64,000 bases of DNA from Spectribacter hydrogenoxidans (GTDB taxonomy: Bacteria > Pseudomonadota > Gammaproteobacteria > Nevskiales > Salinisphaeraceae). The translations under genes and the position numbers were made by a program. Positions 1 through 8,575 of the stretch are shown here, piece by piece. The notes below the pieces were generated by a model that was not told the DNA's origin, did no database searches, and was given only the letters and a program-made list of their open reading frames with translations. The stretch is taken from the NCBI RefSeq assembly GCF_031846275.1, contig NZ_JAVRIB010000008.1:62001-126000 (forward strand), written 5' to 3'. The number at the start of each line of letters is the position of its first letter. The stretch's first letter is position 1.

Positions 1-737
1 AGCTGAGCCAGCTGGGCAATCGGGAGCGCGCGCAGGAAATCGCGGTGCGCCGGCTGAACCGCGACGCCACGGACGAACAGCGCGAGGCGGTGCGCGAACT
101 GGCCGGGCGGCTGTTCGACCTGAAGGAGCAGAGCGAGGACACCGCCGAGGGCATGAGCGAGTTCTTTGCCGAGGCCGCGCGCGAGATCCAGAGCAGCCTG
201 GCGGACTTCCTGATCCGCCCCTTCGAGGAAGGGCTGGACGGGCTGCTGGCCAGCTTTGCCGACACCCTGCAGCGCATGGCGGCGGAGGCCGCCGCGGCGC
301 AGATCACGGACGCGGTGTTCGGTAGCGAGTTCGGCCAGACGGGCGACATCGGCGGGCTGCTGTCGCAGGGCGCCGGCTTCCTGGGCGGCCTGTTCGGCGG
401 CGGTGGTGGCGGCTTCAACTTCAGCGGCGTCGGGGCGCAGGCGTCGGGCGTATCCAGCCTGCTGCCGACGTCGACAGCGTTCGCCGGGATTCCCGGCCTG
501 GCCAATGGCGGCACGGCCCGCGCCGGCCTGCCGCACATCGTGGGCGAGCGGGGGCCCGAGCTGTTCATCCCGCAGATGACCGGGCAGGTGGTGCCCAATG
601 GTCAGTTCAGCGCCGGTGAGCCGATCACGGTGGAAAACATCATCCGCACGCGCGACCCGGACACCACCGTGGAATCCCGGGCCGTGCGCGGCCGGCGGGC
701 GCATCAGAGCCTGCAGCGCGGGCGGCGCAGCTTGTGA
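1..737 (+). CDS. phage tail tape measure protein, C-terminal part (5' end outside window)
   Basis: The reading frame is open from base 3, so only the last ~244 residues are seen. The segment holds a charged helical part followed by a Gly/Ala-rich hydrophobic stretch and the motif LPHIVGERGPELFIP, which is typical of the C-terminus of lambda-type tape measure proteins. These set tail length and end up in the tail lumen. The gene is first in a row of tail genes on the same strand. A GTG at 45 could be read as a start, but continuity to the window edge and the family's usual length (far longer) argue for truncation by the window. The family call is by motif and context; prophage versus gene transfer agent cannot be decided here. 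Confidence 0.85.
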   Translation, partial: LSQLGNRERAQEIAVRRLNRDATDEQREAVRELAGRLFDLKEQSEDTAEGMSEFFAEAAREIQSSLADFLIRPFEEGLDGLLASFADTLQRMAAEAAAAQITDAVFGSEFGQTGDIGGLLSQGAGFLGGLFGGGGGGFNFSGVGAQASGVSSLLPTSTAFAGIPGLANGGTARAGLPHIVGERGPELFIPQMTGQVVPNGQFSAGEPITVENIIRTRDPDTTVESRAVRGRRAHQSLQRGRRSL

Positions 738-738
738 G

Positions 739-754
739 CGTTCGCATGCGAACG
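739..754. repeat. 16-bp perfect palindrome between tail genes
   Basis: CGTTCGCATGCGAACG fills most of the 25-bp gap between the tape measure stop and the next tail gene. It is perfectly self-complementary and sits just before the ribosome binding region (TAAGG at 756-760) of the gene at 763. It might form a small hairpin or be a protein-binding site; no function is assigned. Confidence 0.6.
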
Positions 755-762
755 GGTAAGGC

Positions 763-2130
763 ATGAGCGCGGAGGATTACCCCGACTTCCACGACGTGCG
801 CCTGGAGCGGGGCTACGACTACGGCGCGCGCGGCGGGCATGCGTTTTCCACCGACATCACCACGGTCAAGAGCGGCAAGGAATACCGGAACATCGCCTGG
901 GCGCAGGAAAAGGGCAGCTGGCAGACCGGCGAGCGGGAGGTGACGCAGGCGGTGCTGGATTACCTGATCGCCTTCCACAAGGCGCGCCGTGGCCGGGCTT
1001 ACTCGTTCCGCCTGAAAGAGTGGGGCGACTACCGCGCCAGCGACGAAGCGTTCGCCACGGGTGACGGCAGCAAGCGGACCTTCCAGCTGACGAAGACCTA
1101 CAGCGACGACGGCGGCAGTTACACGCGCGACATCTTCCTGCCGATTGCGTCCGAGTTCAGCATGACGCGCACGCTGCCCGGCGGCAGTGCGGTGGCGTTC
1201 AACGGCTACACGCTGGACCCGATCGGCGGCACCGTGTCGCTGGACGTGGGCACGTCCTACGCCGAGATCACGGATCTGTCCGCCGTCGCGTCCGACAGCA
1301 GCTTCAACAGCATCGGCTCGGATCTGTCCGCCTTCGAGGTAGGCGACTTCGTGCAGGTGTCCGGCTTCTACAACGACGCCAATAACGGCGCGTTCAAGGT
1401 GGCCACGACCAGCGCGAACAAGATCACGGTGACGGACGAAGACGACAACGCCGTCACCCTGGTGGACGAAGGGGCCACCAGCACCCGCACCATCACGCGC
1501 GCCGAGTTCGACGACACCGGCAGCGACTTCGCTTTCACCGCCAGCACGAAAACCATCACCCGCAGCAGCGGCAACTTCGGCGACCTGGTGGCGGGCGAGA
1601 CGTTCACCATCAGCGGCAGCACGGATAACGACGGCACCTTCACCGTGGCCACGGTGGTGAGCGCGCAGGAAATCACCGTCGATGAAGCGCTGACGGACGA
1701 ATCCGCGGGCGCCAGCGTCACGATCAACCGCGCCCAGGTGCAGGTTAGCAACACCGACATCGAGGTCAGCAGCGCCGGGGCGTTCACATCCAGCGGCGAG
1801 GATCTGTCGGTGTTCCAGCCCGGGGCCGAGGTGACCACCGCCGGGTTCTTCCAGGGGGAGAACAACGACACCTTCACCGTCGATAGCGCCGCGGCCAACA
1901 CGCTGACGGTGGACGAAACCACCACCCTGGAAGAGGTGGCGAACCCGGAGCGCACGATCGAGGATGAGCCCAGCGTGCCGGGGGCGGTGTTCGCCTGGTC
2001 CGGCGAGTTCGATCAGGTGGTGCGCTTCGCGCAGGACGAATTCGAGTACCGCTTCGACGCCTACCGCAGCACGCCGCGCGAGGCGATCTTCTACTTGTTC
2101 AGCCTGGAATGCGTGGTGGACCGGCTATGA
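763..2130 (+). CDS. DUF2460 phage distal tail protein with inserted beta repeats
   Basis: The N-terminal ~115 residues (PDFHDVRLERGYDYGARGG, YLIAFHKARRGRAYSFRLK) and the C-terminal ~50 residues (FDQVVRFAQDEFEYRFDAY) match the DUF2460 family, whose member in Rhodobacter gene transfer agent is gp12. Family members are about 200 residues; this one is 455. The extra ~240 residues (about 160-400) are Thr/Asp/Val-rich and contain at least three related beta-type repeats with the signature GxFxVAT or FTVxS followed by ITVDE. They probably form an exposed decoration on the tail tip. The stop overlaps the next start (ATGA). The family call is firm; surface exposure is inferred. Confidence 0.85.
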   Translation: MSAEDYPDFHDVRLERGYDYGARGGHAFSTDITTVKSGKEYRNIAWAQEKGSWQTGEREVTQAVLDYLIAFHKARRGRAYSFRLKEWGDYRASDEAFATGDGSKRTFQLTKTYSDDGGSYTRDIFLPIASEFSMTRTLPGGSAVAFNGYTLDPIGGTVSLDVGTSYAEITDLSAVASDSSFNSIGSDLSAFEVGDFVQVSGFYNDANNGAFKVATTSANKITVTDEDDNAVTLVDEGATSTRTITRAEFDDTGSDFAFTASTKTITRSSGNFGDLVAGETFTISGSTDNDGTFTVATVVSAQEITVDEALTDESAGASVTINRAQVQVSNTDIEVSSAGAFTSSGEDLSVFQPGAEVTTAGFFQGENNDTFTVDSAAANTLTVDETTTLEEVANPERTIEDEPSVPGAVFAWSGEFDQVVRFAQDEFEYRFDAYRSTPREAIFYLFSLECVVDRL

Positions 2131-3185
2131 AGGGCTGGACCCCGGCACTGGCTGACCACTACGCCCAGCGGGTGACCACCCTGGCCGACTGCTGGAAGGT
2201 CACCCGGCAGGACGGCACGGTGCTGGCCTTCACGTCGCATGAGCGTGACCTGACCGTGGACGGCGTCACCTACCAGGCCAGCACCTCGTTCACGCCCAGC
2301 GAAGCGAACAGCAGCGCAGAGCTGGCGGTGGACACCATGGAGCTGAAGTCGTGGCTGGAAGGGGCGGGCATCACCGCGCCGGACATCGAGGCCGGGCTGT
2401 ATGACGGGGCGATGGTCGAGAACTTCGAGGTGGATTACACCGCCGTCGAGATCGATGGCGTGGCAACCGGCGGCGGCGACAGCAGCTTTACCACCGATGC
2501 CGATATCGACGGCGTGACCGGCTGGCAGGTGCGGTGGCTGACCGGCGCCAATGCCGGGGCCACGTCGGAGGTGTCGTCGGCCGGTAGCGGGACCGTGACG
2601 CTGGCCGGCGCGTTGGCCGAGTCGGTGCAGGCGGGCGACACGTTCCGCATCCTCAAGGGCCGCAACATCAAGCTGACCGGCTTCCTCGGCAACCCCCGCT
2701 GGACCAGCGAGGGCGAGGTGATCTACGAAGTGCGATCGCTGGCGCAGAAGCTCCAGCAGGTGATCGGCAACAAGACGCAGCCGACCTGCGTGAACCGCCT
2801 GGGCGATGAGTGGTGCGGCGTGGATCTGGACGGCCTGCAGGAAGCCGGCGCGGTGGAGACGGTGCACGGCCGCACCGCGTTCAGCGACACCACGCAGACG
2901 CAATCGGCCGGCTACTTCGCCGGCGGGCTGGTGGAGTTCACCACGGGCAACAACGCCGGCTATCAGCGCCAGGTGCGCACGTTCGACGGCGAGCGGTTCG
3001 AGCTGCTGGCCCCGTTCCCGTTCCCCTTCGCCGCGGGCGACCAGTACCAGGCCCGGCCGGACTGTTTCAAGCGTCTGATCGAGGATTGCCGCGACACCTT
3101 CGACAACGTCATCAATTTCCGCGGGGCGCCCTACCTGCCCGGTACGGATACGCTTTATGACTACCCCGACCCGCCCATCAGCTGA
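2127..3185 (+). CDS. DUF2163 / phage_BR0599 family tail protein
   Basis: Residues 1-~115 resemble DUF2163 (WKVTRQDGTVLAFTSHERDL, GLYDGAMVENFEVDY). The C-terminal part carries the BR0599 signature with conserved Cys and Trp (GNKTQPTCVNRLGDEWCGVD) and the stretch LIEDCRDTFDNVINFRGAPY. This is the equivalent of gene transfer agent gp13, a baseplate/hub component. A ~50-residue insertion (about 110-165) with Gly/Ala/Ser-rich beta character separates the two parts. The ATG at 2127 overlaps the upstream TGA and fits the family start better than the further-upstream in-frame start at 2109. It overlaps the next gene by 29 bp, which suggests translational coupling. Confidence 0.85.
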   Translation: MKGWTPALADHYAQRVTTLADCWKVTRQDGTVLAFTSHERDLTVDGVTYQASTSFTPSEANSSAELAVDTMELKSWLEGAGITAPDIEAGLYDGAMVENFEVDYTAVEIDGVATGGGDSSFTTDADIDGVTGWQVRWLTGANAGATSEVSSAGSGTVTLAGALAESVQAGDTFRILKGRNIKLTGFLGNPRWTSEGEVIYEVRSLAQKLQQVIGNKTQPTCVNRLGDEWCGVDLDGLQEAGAVETVHGRTAFSDTTQTQSAGYFAGGLVEFTTGNNAGYQRQVRTFDGERFELLAPFPFPFAAGDQYQARPDCFKRLIEDCRDTFDNVINFRGAPYLPGTDTLYDYPDPPIS

Positions 3186-3627
3186 CGCCATCGTGACCGC
3201 GGCACTGGCGTGGGAGGGCACCCCGTACCGCCACCTCGGCCGCACGCGCCGCGCCATCGACTGCGCGGGCCTGATCATCCTGGTGGGCCGCGAGGTGGGC
3301 GCGTTCGCGCCGGACTTCGATGTGCGCAACTACCCCCGCGACCCATCCGGCCGGCTGCGCATGGTGATGCTCAGCAGCGGCATGTTGCCCGTGCGCACGC
3401 TGGGCCACAGCGAGGACTGCCGGCGCGATGAACTGCTGCCCGGCGAAGTGCTGGTGATGCGCGGCAACGGCTCCGCCATTCTGGATTCGCATCTGGCGAT
3501 ATGGACCGGGCGGCATGTGGTGCATGCCTCGGCGCCGTTCAAGCGCTGCGTGCGGCACGGCCTGCTCAAGCCCTGGAGCACCTACGTCAGCGCCGTGTAC
3601 CGCTACCCGGGGGTGACCTATGGCTGA
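3157..3627 (+). CDS. NlpC/P60 phage tail peptidoglycan peptidase
   Basis: A 156-residue protein with the catalytic Cys in IDCAGLI (about residue 36) and the catalytic His in SHLAIWTG (about residue 112), as in NlpC/P60 cysteine peptidases. The position between DUF2163 and the tail-tip gene matches gp14 of gene transfer agents, a tail-tip cell-wall hydrolase that opens the host peptidoglycan. It overlaps both neighbours (29 bp upstream, 8 bp downstream). It has no signal peptide, as expected for a virion protein. Confidence 0.87.
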   Translation: MTTPTRPSADAIVTAALAWEGTPYRHLGRTRRAIDCAGLIILVGREVGAFAPDFDVRNYPRDPSGRLRMVMLSSGMLPVRTLGHSEDCRRDELLPGEVLVMRGNGSAILDSHLAIWTGRHVVHASAPFKRCVRHGLLKPWSTYVSAVYRYPGVTYG

Positions 3628-6600
3628 GGTCGCACGGATCGGGCTTAGCCTGGGCGGGGCGGCGCTGTTCGGGCCCATCGGCGGCGTGGCCGGCGGGGTG
3701 CTGGGCAACCTGCTGTTCCCGCCCGAATCGCAGTCCATCGAGGGCCCCCGCGCCGAAACCACCGTCACCAGCTCCGCCCACGGCCAACCGATGGCGATGG
3801 TGCTGGGCACCAAACGCGTGGCCGGCCAGCTGTGGGACGCCGACGACATCCGCGAGGTCAAAAAGGAGGAAGGCGGCGGCAAGGGTGGCGGCGGCCCGAG
3901 TGTCACGACGTACGAGTATTTCGGCACCTTCATGATGTTCATCGCCGAGGTGCCGGAAAAGGGGCTTGCGTACAAGGTCCGGAGGGTCTGGCGCAACAAG
4001 AAGCTGGTGTATGACCGCAGCGTCGAGCCCGGCGAGGAAGAAACGCCGGAAGATCAGGTCGACGGATTCGCGGACATCGGCAGCGCCGTGGACTATGTGT
4101 CGCAGGCGAAGTCCGACGTGTTCGAGAACTACGTGACGTTCTATGACGGCGCCACGGACCAGGAACCCGACCCCACCCTGGAAGCCCTGCACGGCGCGGG
4201 CAACGTCCCGGCCTACCGGGGCATGGCGTACATGGTAGCCAAGGACATGCCGCTGGCCGACACCGGCAACCAGATCGGCAGCTATGAGTTCGAGGTGGTG
4301 CTGGAGGGTGGAGATGATTTGCTCTGGAACGAGCAAGTCCGGGGTCGCCAGCTATTTCCTTGGGGGGTCGGTCCGGACCCGCGTAATGGACGAAATTTGC
4401 ATGAGTATTTACTGTCTCAGCCATACGATGCCGGAAGCGAATCAAATTCGCTTTCGGACACTGTGGGGAATGAGGCCTCGCTGAAGCCTGATGTCATCGG
4501 CTGGTCAAGTGACCCGCCGCCGAATGGGGCGATGCAAACCGGCCACCCCGGAGAGCTCTATCGCCTCTGGCTGCATATGAATGTGCCGGTATCGGCTGCT
4601 GATGTAGATCTAGGTGATGGTTATGCTCGAGATGCCTTGTACGGCATCGCTCTTGGCACGATCGCGTTCTCGAACTACACCACATCGTCCACCTCACCAC
4701 GGCCAGGCTTCATGGTAATGGTGTCCTACCCGGCAGGCAGCTCGGGCGACGTCGCCAGGGAGGCGCTCCCCGGGGGTCTTGATTGGGAGTTATTCAGCGT
4801 GGAGCCCGGTCACCCGGAATTTACGGATAGCACATATGTGGCAAGTTTTGTCTGTTTAAACAATTACGTACGGTGCAATCGCGTTCCTCAATATCCCGCC
4901 AGCAACTGCGACGGACCGAACACGAAACCATTACCTGAGGCCCCAGAATGGTGCATTGACGTAATAACGGGGAAAGTGTTTCCTAATGTAGCGTATGTAG
5001 TCGAGAATGGGCCAACTCAAGCGACGTTTTATACGCTGCAAAATTACCAGTTTGAGAGCTCGAGTGGTGGCGCGGTAACAAAATATCCCTTAGATCCGAC
5101 CATTCGAGCGGACGACCCAAGGAACAATGAGGCCTTTTGGCGTACTGCGGCGACTAATGCTTCTGCCAGGTTTGTGTCGGCTGTCGACGATTATGGGTCG
5201 AGTTACCCGGTCGGCGTCCAATCCGCTGCGGTAGGCTCGTTCGACCTCGAGGCCGTCATCGCCAACCCGATCACCCTGGCCGAGGCCCTGCGGCTGATTC
5301 ACAAGCGGGCGGGGATCACCAGCAGCCAGATCGACACCACGGCGTTCGGCGACAAGGCGCTGTGGGGCATCACCATCCAGGGTGGCACTGCCCGGTCATA
5401 CATCGAGGCCCTACGCACCTGGGGTTGGTTCGACTGGATCGAAAGCGACGGCAAGCTGAAAGGCGTGCCCCGTGGCAGTGACCCGGTGATGACCGTGGAC
5501 GCCGATGACCTGGGCGCGTCGACCAGCGAGCCGGTGCCCCGGCTGCAGCAGGAACGCACGGAAGACCTGGAGCTGCCGGAGCGGGTGCGCATCCGTTACC
5601 CCTCGCTCAATGCCGCGTACCAGCCGGGACAGCAGACCAGCGAGCGGCTCGTGACGGAATCCCGCCAGGTCGTCGACGTGGACATGAGCGTGGCGGACAC
5701 CGACGCCCATGCCGCGCAGGCGGCGAACATCGTCGCCAACGAGCAGTGGCGCGCCCGCATGGGCCGCGAGCTGAGTCTGCCGCGCCAGTACGATCGCCTG
5801 GAGCCGGCGGACGTGTTCACCCTGACGCTGGATGGCGTCATCTACCGCCTGCGGGTGGAGGAAAAGACCTATCAGGGCGCGGTGCAGCTGCGCGTGGTGG
5901 ACGACGAAGCGGCCGAGTACACCAGCGAGGCGCTGGCCGGCACGGTGCTGGGCGGCGGCACGCTCGGCCCGCTTGCCGGCCCCACTGAAATCCAGGTGCT
6001 GGACCTGCCGGCGCTGGATGACGCCCACGACAGCGCCGGGTACTACATCGCCGCCTGGGGCTATACCGACGGCTGGGGCGGGTGTGTCGTGCAGCGGTCC
6101 AGCGATGGCGGCGAGACGTTTGCCAACCTGGTGACGATTACGGACCGCGCCACGGTCGGCGAGATCGTGGCGCCTCCGGCGGCCGCGCTATCCACGATCA
6201 TCGATGAGGGCGGTTTCATCGACGTGGAGATGATTGCCGGGGACCTGGCGGACACGAACGAGCTGGCGTTTCTCAACGGCACGGCCAACGTGGCCGCGAT
6301 CGGCGCGCCCGGCCGGTGGAATATCGTGAGCTTCCGCGACGTGGAAGACCTGGACGTGGGCGGCGAGCGCACCCGCTACCGGCTGACCTATCTGCTGCAG
6401 GGGCGTCTGGGCACGGAACACGCCATCGGCGACACGCAACTGGGCGATCGCTTCGTGCTGCTCAATACGGCGCTTTCCCGCGTGTCCGGTGTGACCAATG
6501 CCGTGGGCGTGTCGCAGCTGCTGCGCGGGGTGACGTTCGGCACCGACGCCGCCAATGCCGACAACGAGCCGAACACGCCGCAGGGCGTAGCACTCAAGCC

Positions 6601-6934
6601 CTGGGCACCGGCGCATCTGGTCGGGCAGCGGGACGACGGTGGCAACCTGCTGATCACCTGGACCCGGCGCACCCGCCTGGGCGGTGGCTGGCAGACCACG
6701 CCGCTGTACGAGCAGTTCGTGAGGTTTGAGATCGATGTGCTGGACAGCGCGACGAAAGCGGTGGTGAACACCTACACCGTGCCGTTCCTCACCGATTTCG
6801 AGTCCACCGAGTACCTGTACACCGATAGCCAGCAGACCACCGACTTCGGCAGCGCGCAGTCGTCGGTGCTGGTTCGCCTGTATCAGATTTCCGCAACCGT
6901 GGGCCGCGGGTACGTGGCCGAGGCAACGCTATGA
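3620..6934 (+). CDS. large tail-tip / host-specificity protein (GpJ/gp15-like)
   Basis: 1104 residues. The N-terminus has a Gly-rich hydrophobic start (residues 1-35) and a conserved segment (GQPMAMVLGTKRVAGQLWDA). From about residue 560 to 760 a phage-tail_3-like domain is recognisable (RVRIRYPSLNAAYQPGQQ, LPRQYDRLEPADVFTLTLDG), followed by fibronectin-like and receptor-proximal parts. Residues ~231-533 (bases ~4310-5220) use AT-richer codons than the flanks and lack recognisable family motifs, so they look like a swapped-in module. The last gene of this type in siphoviral and gene-transfer-agent clusters fixes adsorption specificity. The stop overlaps the next ATG (ATGA). Confidence 0.82.
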   Translation: MAEVARIGLSLGGAALFGPIGGVAGGVLGNLLFPPESQSIEGPRAETTVTSSAHGQPMAMVLGTKRVAGQLWDADDIREVKKEEGGGKGGGGPSVTTYEYFGTFMMFIAEVPEKGLAYKVRRVWRNKKLVYDRSVEPGEEETPEDQVDGFADIGSAVDYVSQAKSDVFENYVTFYDGATDQEPDPTLEALHGAGNVPAYRGMAYMVAKDMPLADTGNQIGSYEFEVVLEGGDDLLWNEQVRGRQLFPWGVGPDPRNGRNLHEYLLSQPYDAGSESNSLSDTVGNEASLKPDVIGWSSDPPPNGAMQTGHPGELYRLWLHMNVPVSAADVDLGDGYARDALYGIALGTIAFSNYTTSSTSPRPGFMVMVSYPAGSSGDVAREALPGGLDWELFSVEPGHPEFTDSTYVASFVCLNNYVRCNRVPQYPASNCDGPNTKPLPEAPEWCIDVITGKVFPNVAYVVENGPTQATFYTLQNYQFESSSGGAVTKYPLDPTIRADDPRNNEAFWRTAATNASARFVSAVDDYGSSYPVGVQSAAVGSFDLEAVIANPITLAEALRLIHKRAGITSSQIDTTAFGDKALWGITIQGGTARSYIEALRTWGWFDWIESDGKLKGVPRGSDPVMTVDADDLGASTSEPVPRLQQERTEDLELPERVRIRYPSLNAAYQPGQQTSERLVTESRQVVDVDMSVADTDAHAAQAANIVANEQWRARMGRELSLPRQYDRLEPADVFTLTLDGVIYRLRVEEKTYQGAVQLRVVDDEAAEYTSEALAGTVLGGGTLGPLAGPTEIQVLDLPALDDAHDSAGYYIAAWGYTDGWGGCVVQRSSDGGETFANLVTITDRATVGEIVAPPAAALSTIIDEGGFIDVEMIAGDLADTNELAFLNGTANVAAIGAPGRWNIVSFRDVEDLDVGGERTRYRLTYLLQGRLGTEHAIGDTQLGDRFVLLNTALSRVSGVTNAVGVSQLLRGVTFGTDAANADNEPNTPQGVALKPWAPAHLVGQRDDGGNLLITWTRRTRLGGGWQTTPLYEQFVRFEIDVLDSATKAVVNTYTVPFLTDFESTEYLYTDSQQTTDFGSAQSSVLVRLYQISATVGRGYVAEATL

Positions 6935-8574
6935 GCACTGATCTACTGGACCTGAAAGAGCTGGTCGACGGCCAGGTTGACCCCTACGCGACCGTCAACG
7001 AGGCGCTGCGCCAGATCGAGGGCCGCACCATCCGCGTGCTGTCGCGCACCACGGACGCCCAGCCCGGCAGCCCGTCGGCCGGTGATACCTACATCATCAC
7101 CGGCAGCGCCACCGGCGCGGACTGGGACGGTTTCAGCGAGCACGACATCGCCCACTACTACGGCGGCAGCTGGAAGGCGTACACACCCATCGAGGGTCTG
7201 CGGCTGTGGGTGAATGATGAGGATACGACCATCGCCTTCAATGGCTCTGCCTACGTTGATGCCGTGCCGTTCTCGCGACGGCGCGTACCGCATTTGGCGA
7301 AATCATCGTCGTGGACCGTGACCGGCGGTGACGCCGGAGTCCTGAACGTCGTCGACGCTAGTGGGGGTGATGTATCAGCAACGCTGCCATCTGCAGCCAG
7401 CGCGAAACATCTCGAGTTCGGGTTTTACCTGGGTAACGCGGAGGGTAACAGTCTGATCCTGAAGAATGCCGGCGGCACGACACTGTTCACGCTGGGCACG
7501 GCGGATCAATTCATGTGGCTGGCATCCGATGGCACCAGTTGGCGCGTGATCAGCAAGGGGGTGGGGGCAGAGAGTGGGGCCTCCGGAAATGTCACGGGTC
7601 CGGAATCGTCGACCGATAATTCGGTGCCTCGTTTCGACGGAACAGGTGGCGCCACGATTCAGGCATCGCCGGTCATCATCGATGATGCGGGCTTGATGAG
7701 CGGCGCTGGGCGCAGTCGCGCGATGAAGAGCGGGGACTTCACCTTAGGTATAAGTGACATGGGGCGACGCCTGGAGTGCGGTAGCGGCGGTGTGATGGCC
7801 TGTACGGTCCCGGATAATGCATCGGTCGCCCTGCCGGTCGGATACGAGGTGATCTTGGTCCAGACCGACGTGGCGCTGGTGGAGGTAGCCGCTGCCGCCG
7901 GCGTCACGGTGCGGGCACCCGATGGTTCCAAGATCGATGGCCAATGGACCAGCGCGTGTCTATATAAGCGATCGACTAATGAGTGGGTGCTCGACGGCAG
8001 AAGTTTATCAGGCGGCGTTGATGGTGCGGTTATCTGGAGTGCCACCGATAAGACGAGTAACGGCGAACTGACCAATGGCGGTTTCCGCATTGTCGCGCAG
8101 AACACGCCGGCGGCGGCACGCTCGGAAGCGGCAAAATCGGCGGGTAAATGGTATGCGGAGATTCATGCAGAATCCAATGCGGCAGGTTCTGTTTATCTGG
8201 CCGGGCTGGCTAGCAGCAATCTGGATATCACGGGCGCTCCGAGGCTGGGCGACCCGACTACCGGCGGCGATGCCGAGTCGATAGGCGTCTACTACAATGG
8301 CGTAGTTAAGACTTTAGATGTCCAGGTCGCCGATATCGGTAGTTTGGGTCAAGGCGACACACTCCGGATTGCTGTCGACATGGATTCAGGGCGTGCCTAT
8401 GTGGGCGGGAACGGGGGTTGGGACGGAGATCCGGCGGCGGGGACTGGCGGTATAGATATTTCGGCATGGCCCGATGCAATGCTGGCCTGTCGGCTGGATA
8501 ACGATACCGCTTGGGTGATCCGCGAGAAGCCGGGGTACGATATCCCGAGCGGGTTCCAGCAGTGGGTCGTCTAG
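6931..8574 (+). CDS. DUF2793 tail fibre protein with SPRY-like C-terminus
   Basis: 547 residues. The N-terminal ~120 residues match DUF2793 (QPGSPSAGDTYIITGSATG, GLRLWVNDEDTTIAFNGSAY), a module common at the end of tail clusters. The middle (about 210-340) contains VTGPESSTDNSVPRFDG and a beta-structured stalk. The C-terminal ~185 residues (KWYAEIHAES, GSVYLAGLAS, GRAYVGGNGGW) resemble a SPRY/B30.2-like jelly roll and are a plausible receptor-binding head. From about base 7290 the codon use is less GC-biased than in the tail core genes, as expected for a fast-evolving tip. Last gene of the tail cluster; no chaperone or lysis gene follows. Confidence 0.78.
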   Translation: MSTDLLDLKELVDGQVDPYATVNEALRQIEGRTIRVLSRTTDAQPGSPSAGDTYIITGSATGADWDGFSEHDIAHYYGGSWKAYTPIEGLRLWVNDEDTTIAFNGSAYVDAVPFSRRRVPHLAKSSSWTVTGGDAGVLNVVDASGGDVSATLPSAASAKHLEFGFYLGNAEGNSLILKNAGGTTLFTLGTADQFMWLASDGTSWRVISKGVGAESGASGNVTGPESSTDNSVPRFDGTGGATIQASPVIIDDAGLMSGAGRSRAMKSGDFTLGISDMGRRLECGSGGVMACTVPDNASVALPVGYEVILVQTDVALVEVAAAAGVTVRAPDGSKIDGQWTSACLYKRSTNEWVLDGRSLSGGVDGAVIWSATDKTSNGELTNGGFRIVAQNTPAAARSEAAKSAGKWYAEIHAESNAAGSVYLAGLASSNLDITGAPRLGDPTTGGDAESIGVYYNGVVKTLDVQVADIGSLGQGDTLRIAVDMDSGRAYVGGNGGWDGDPAAGTGGIDISAWPDAMLACRLDNDTAWVIREKPGYDIPSGFQQWVV

Positions 8575-8575
8575 G

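Noticed and set aside
4310..8574. diversity-generating retroelement acting on the tail tip or fibre
   Set aside because: No reverse transcriptase and no template/variable repeat pair seen in the window.
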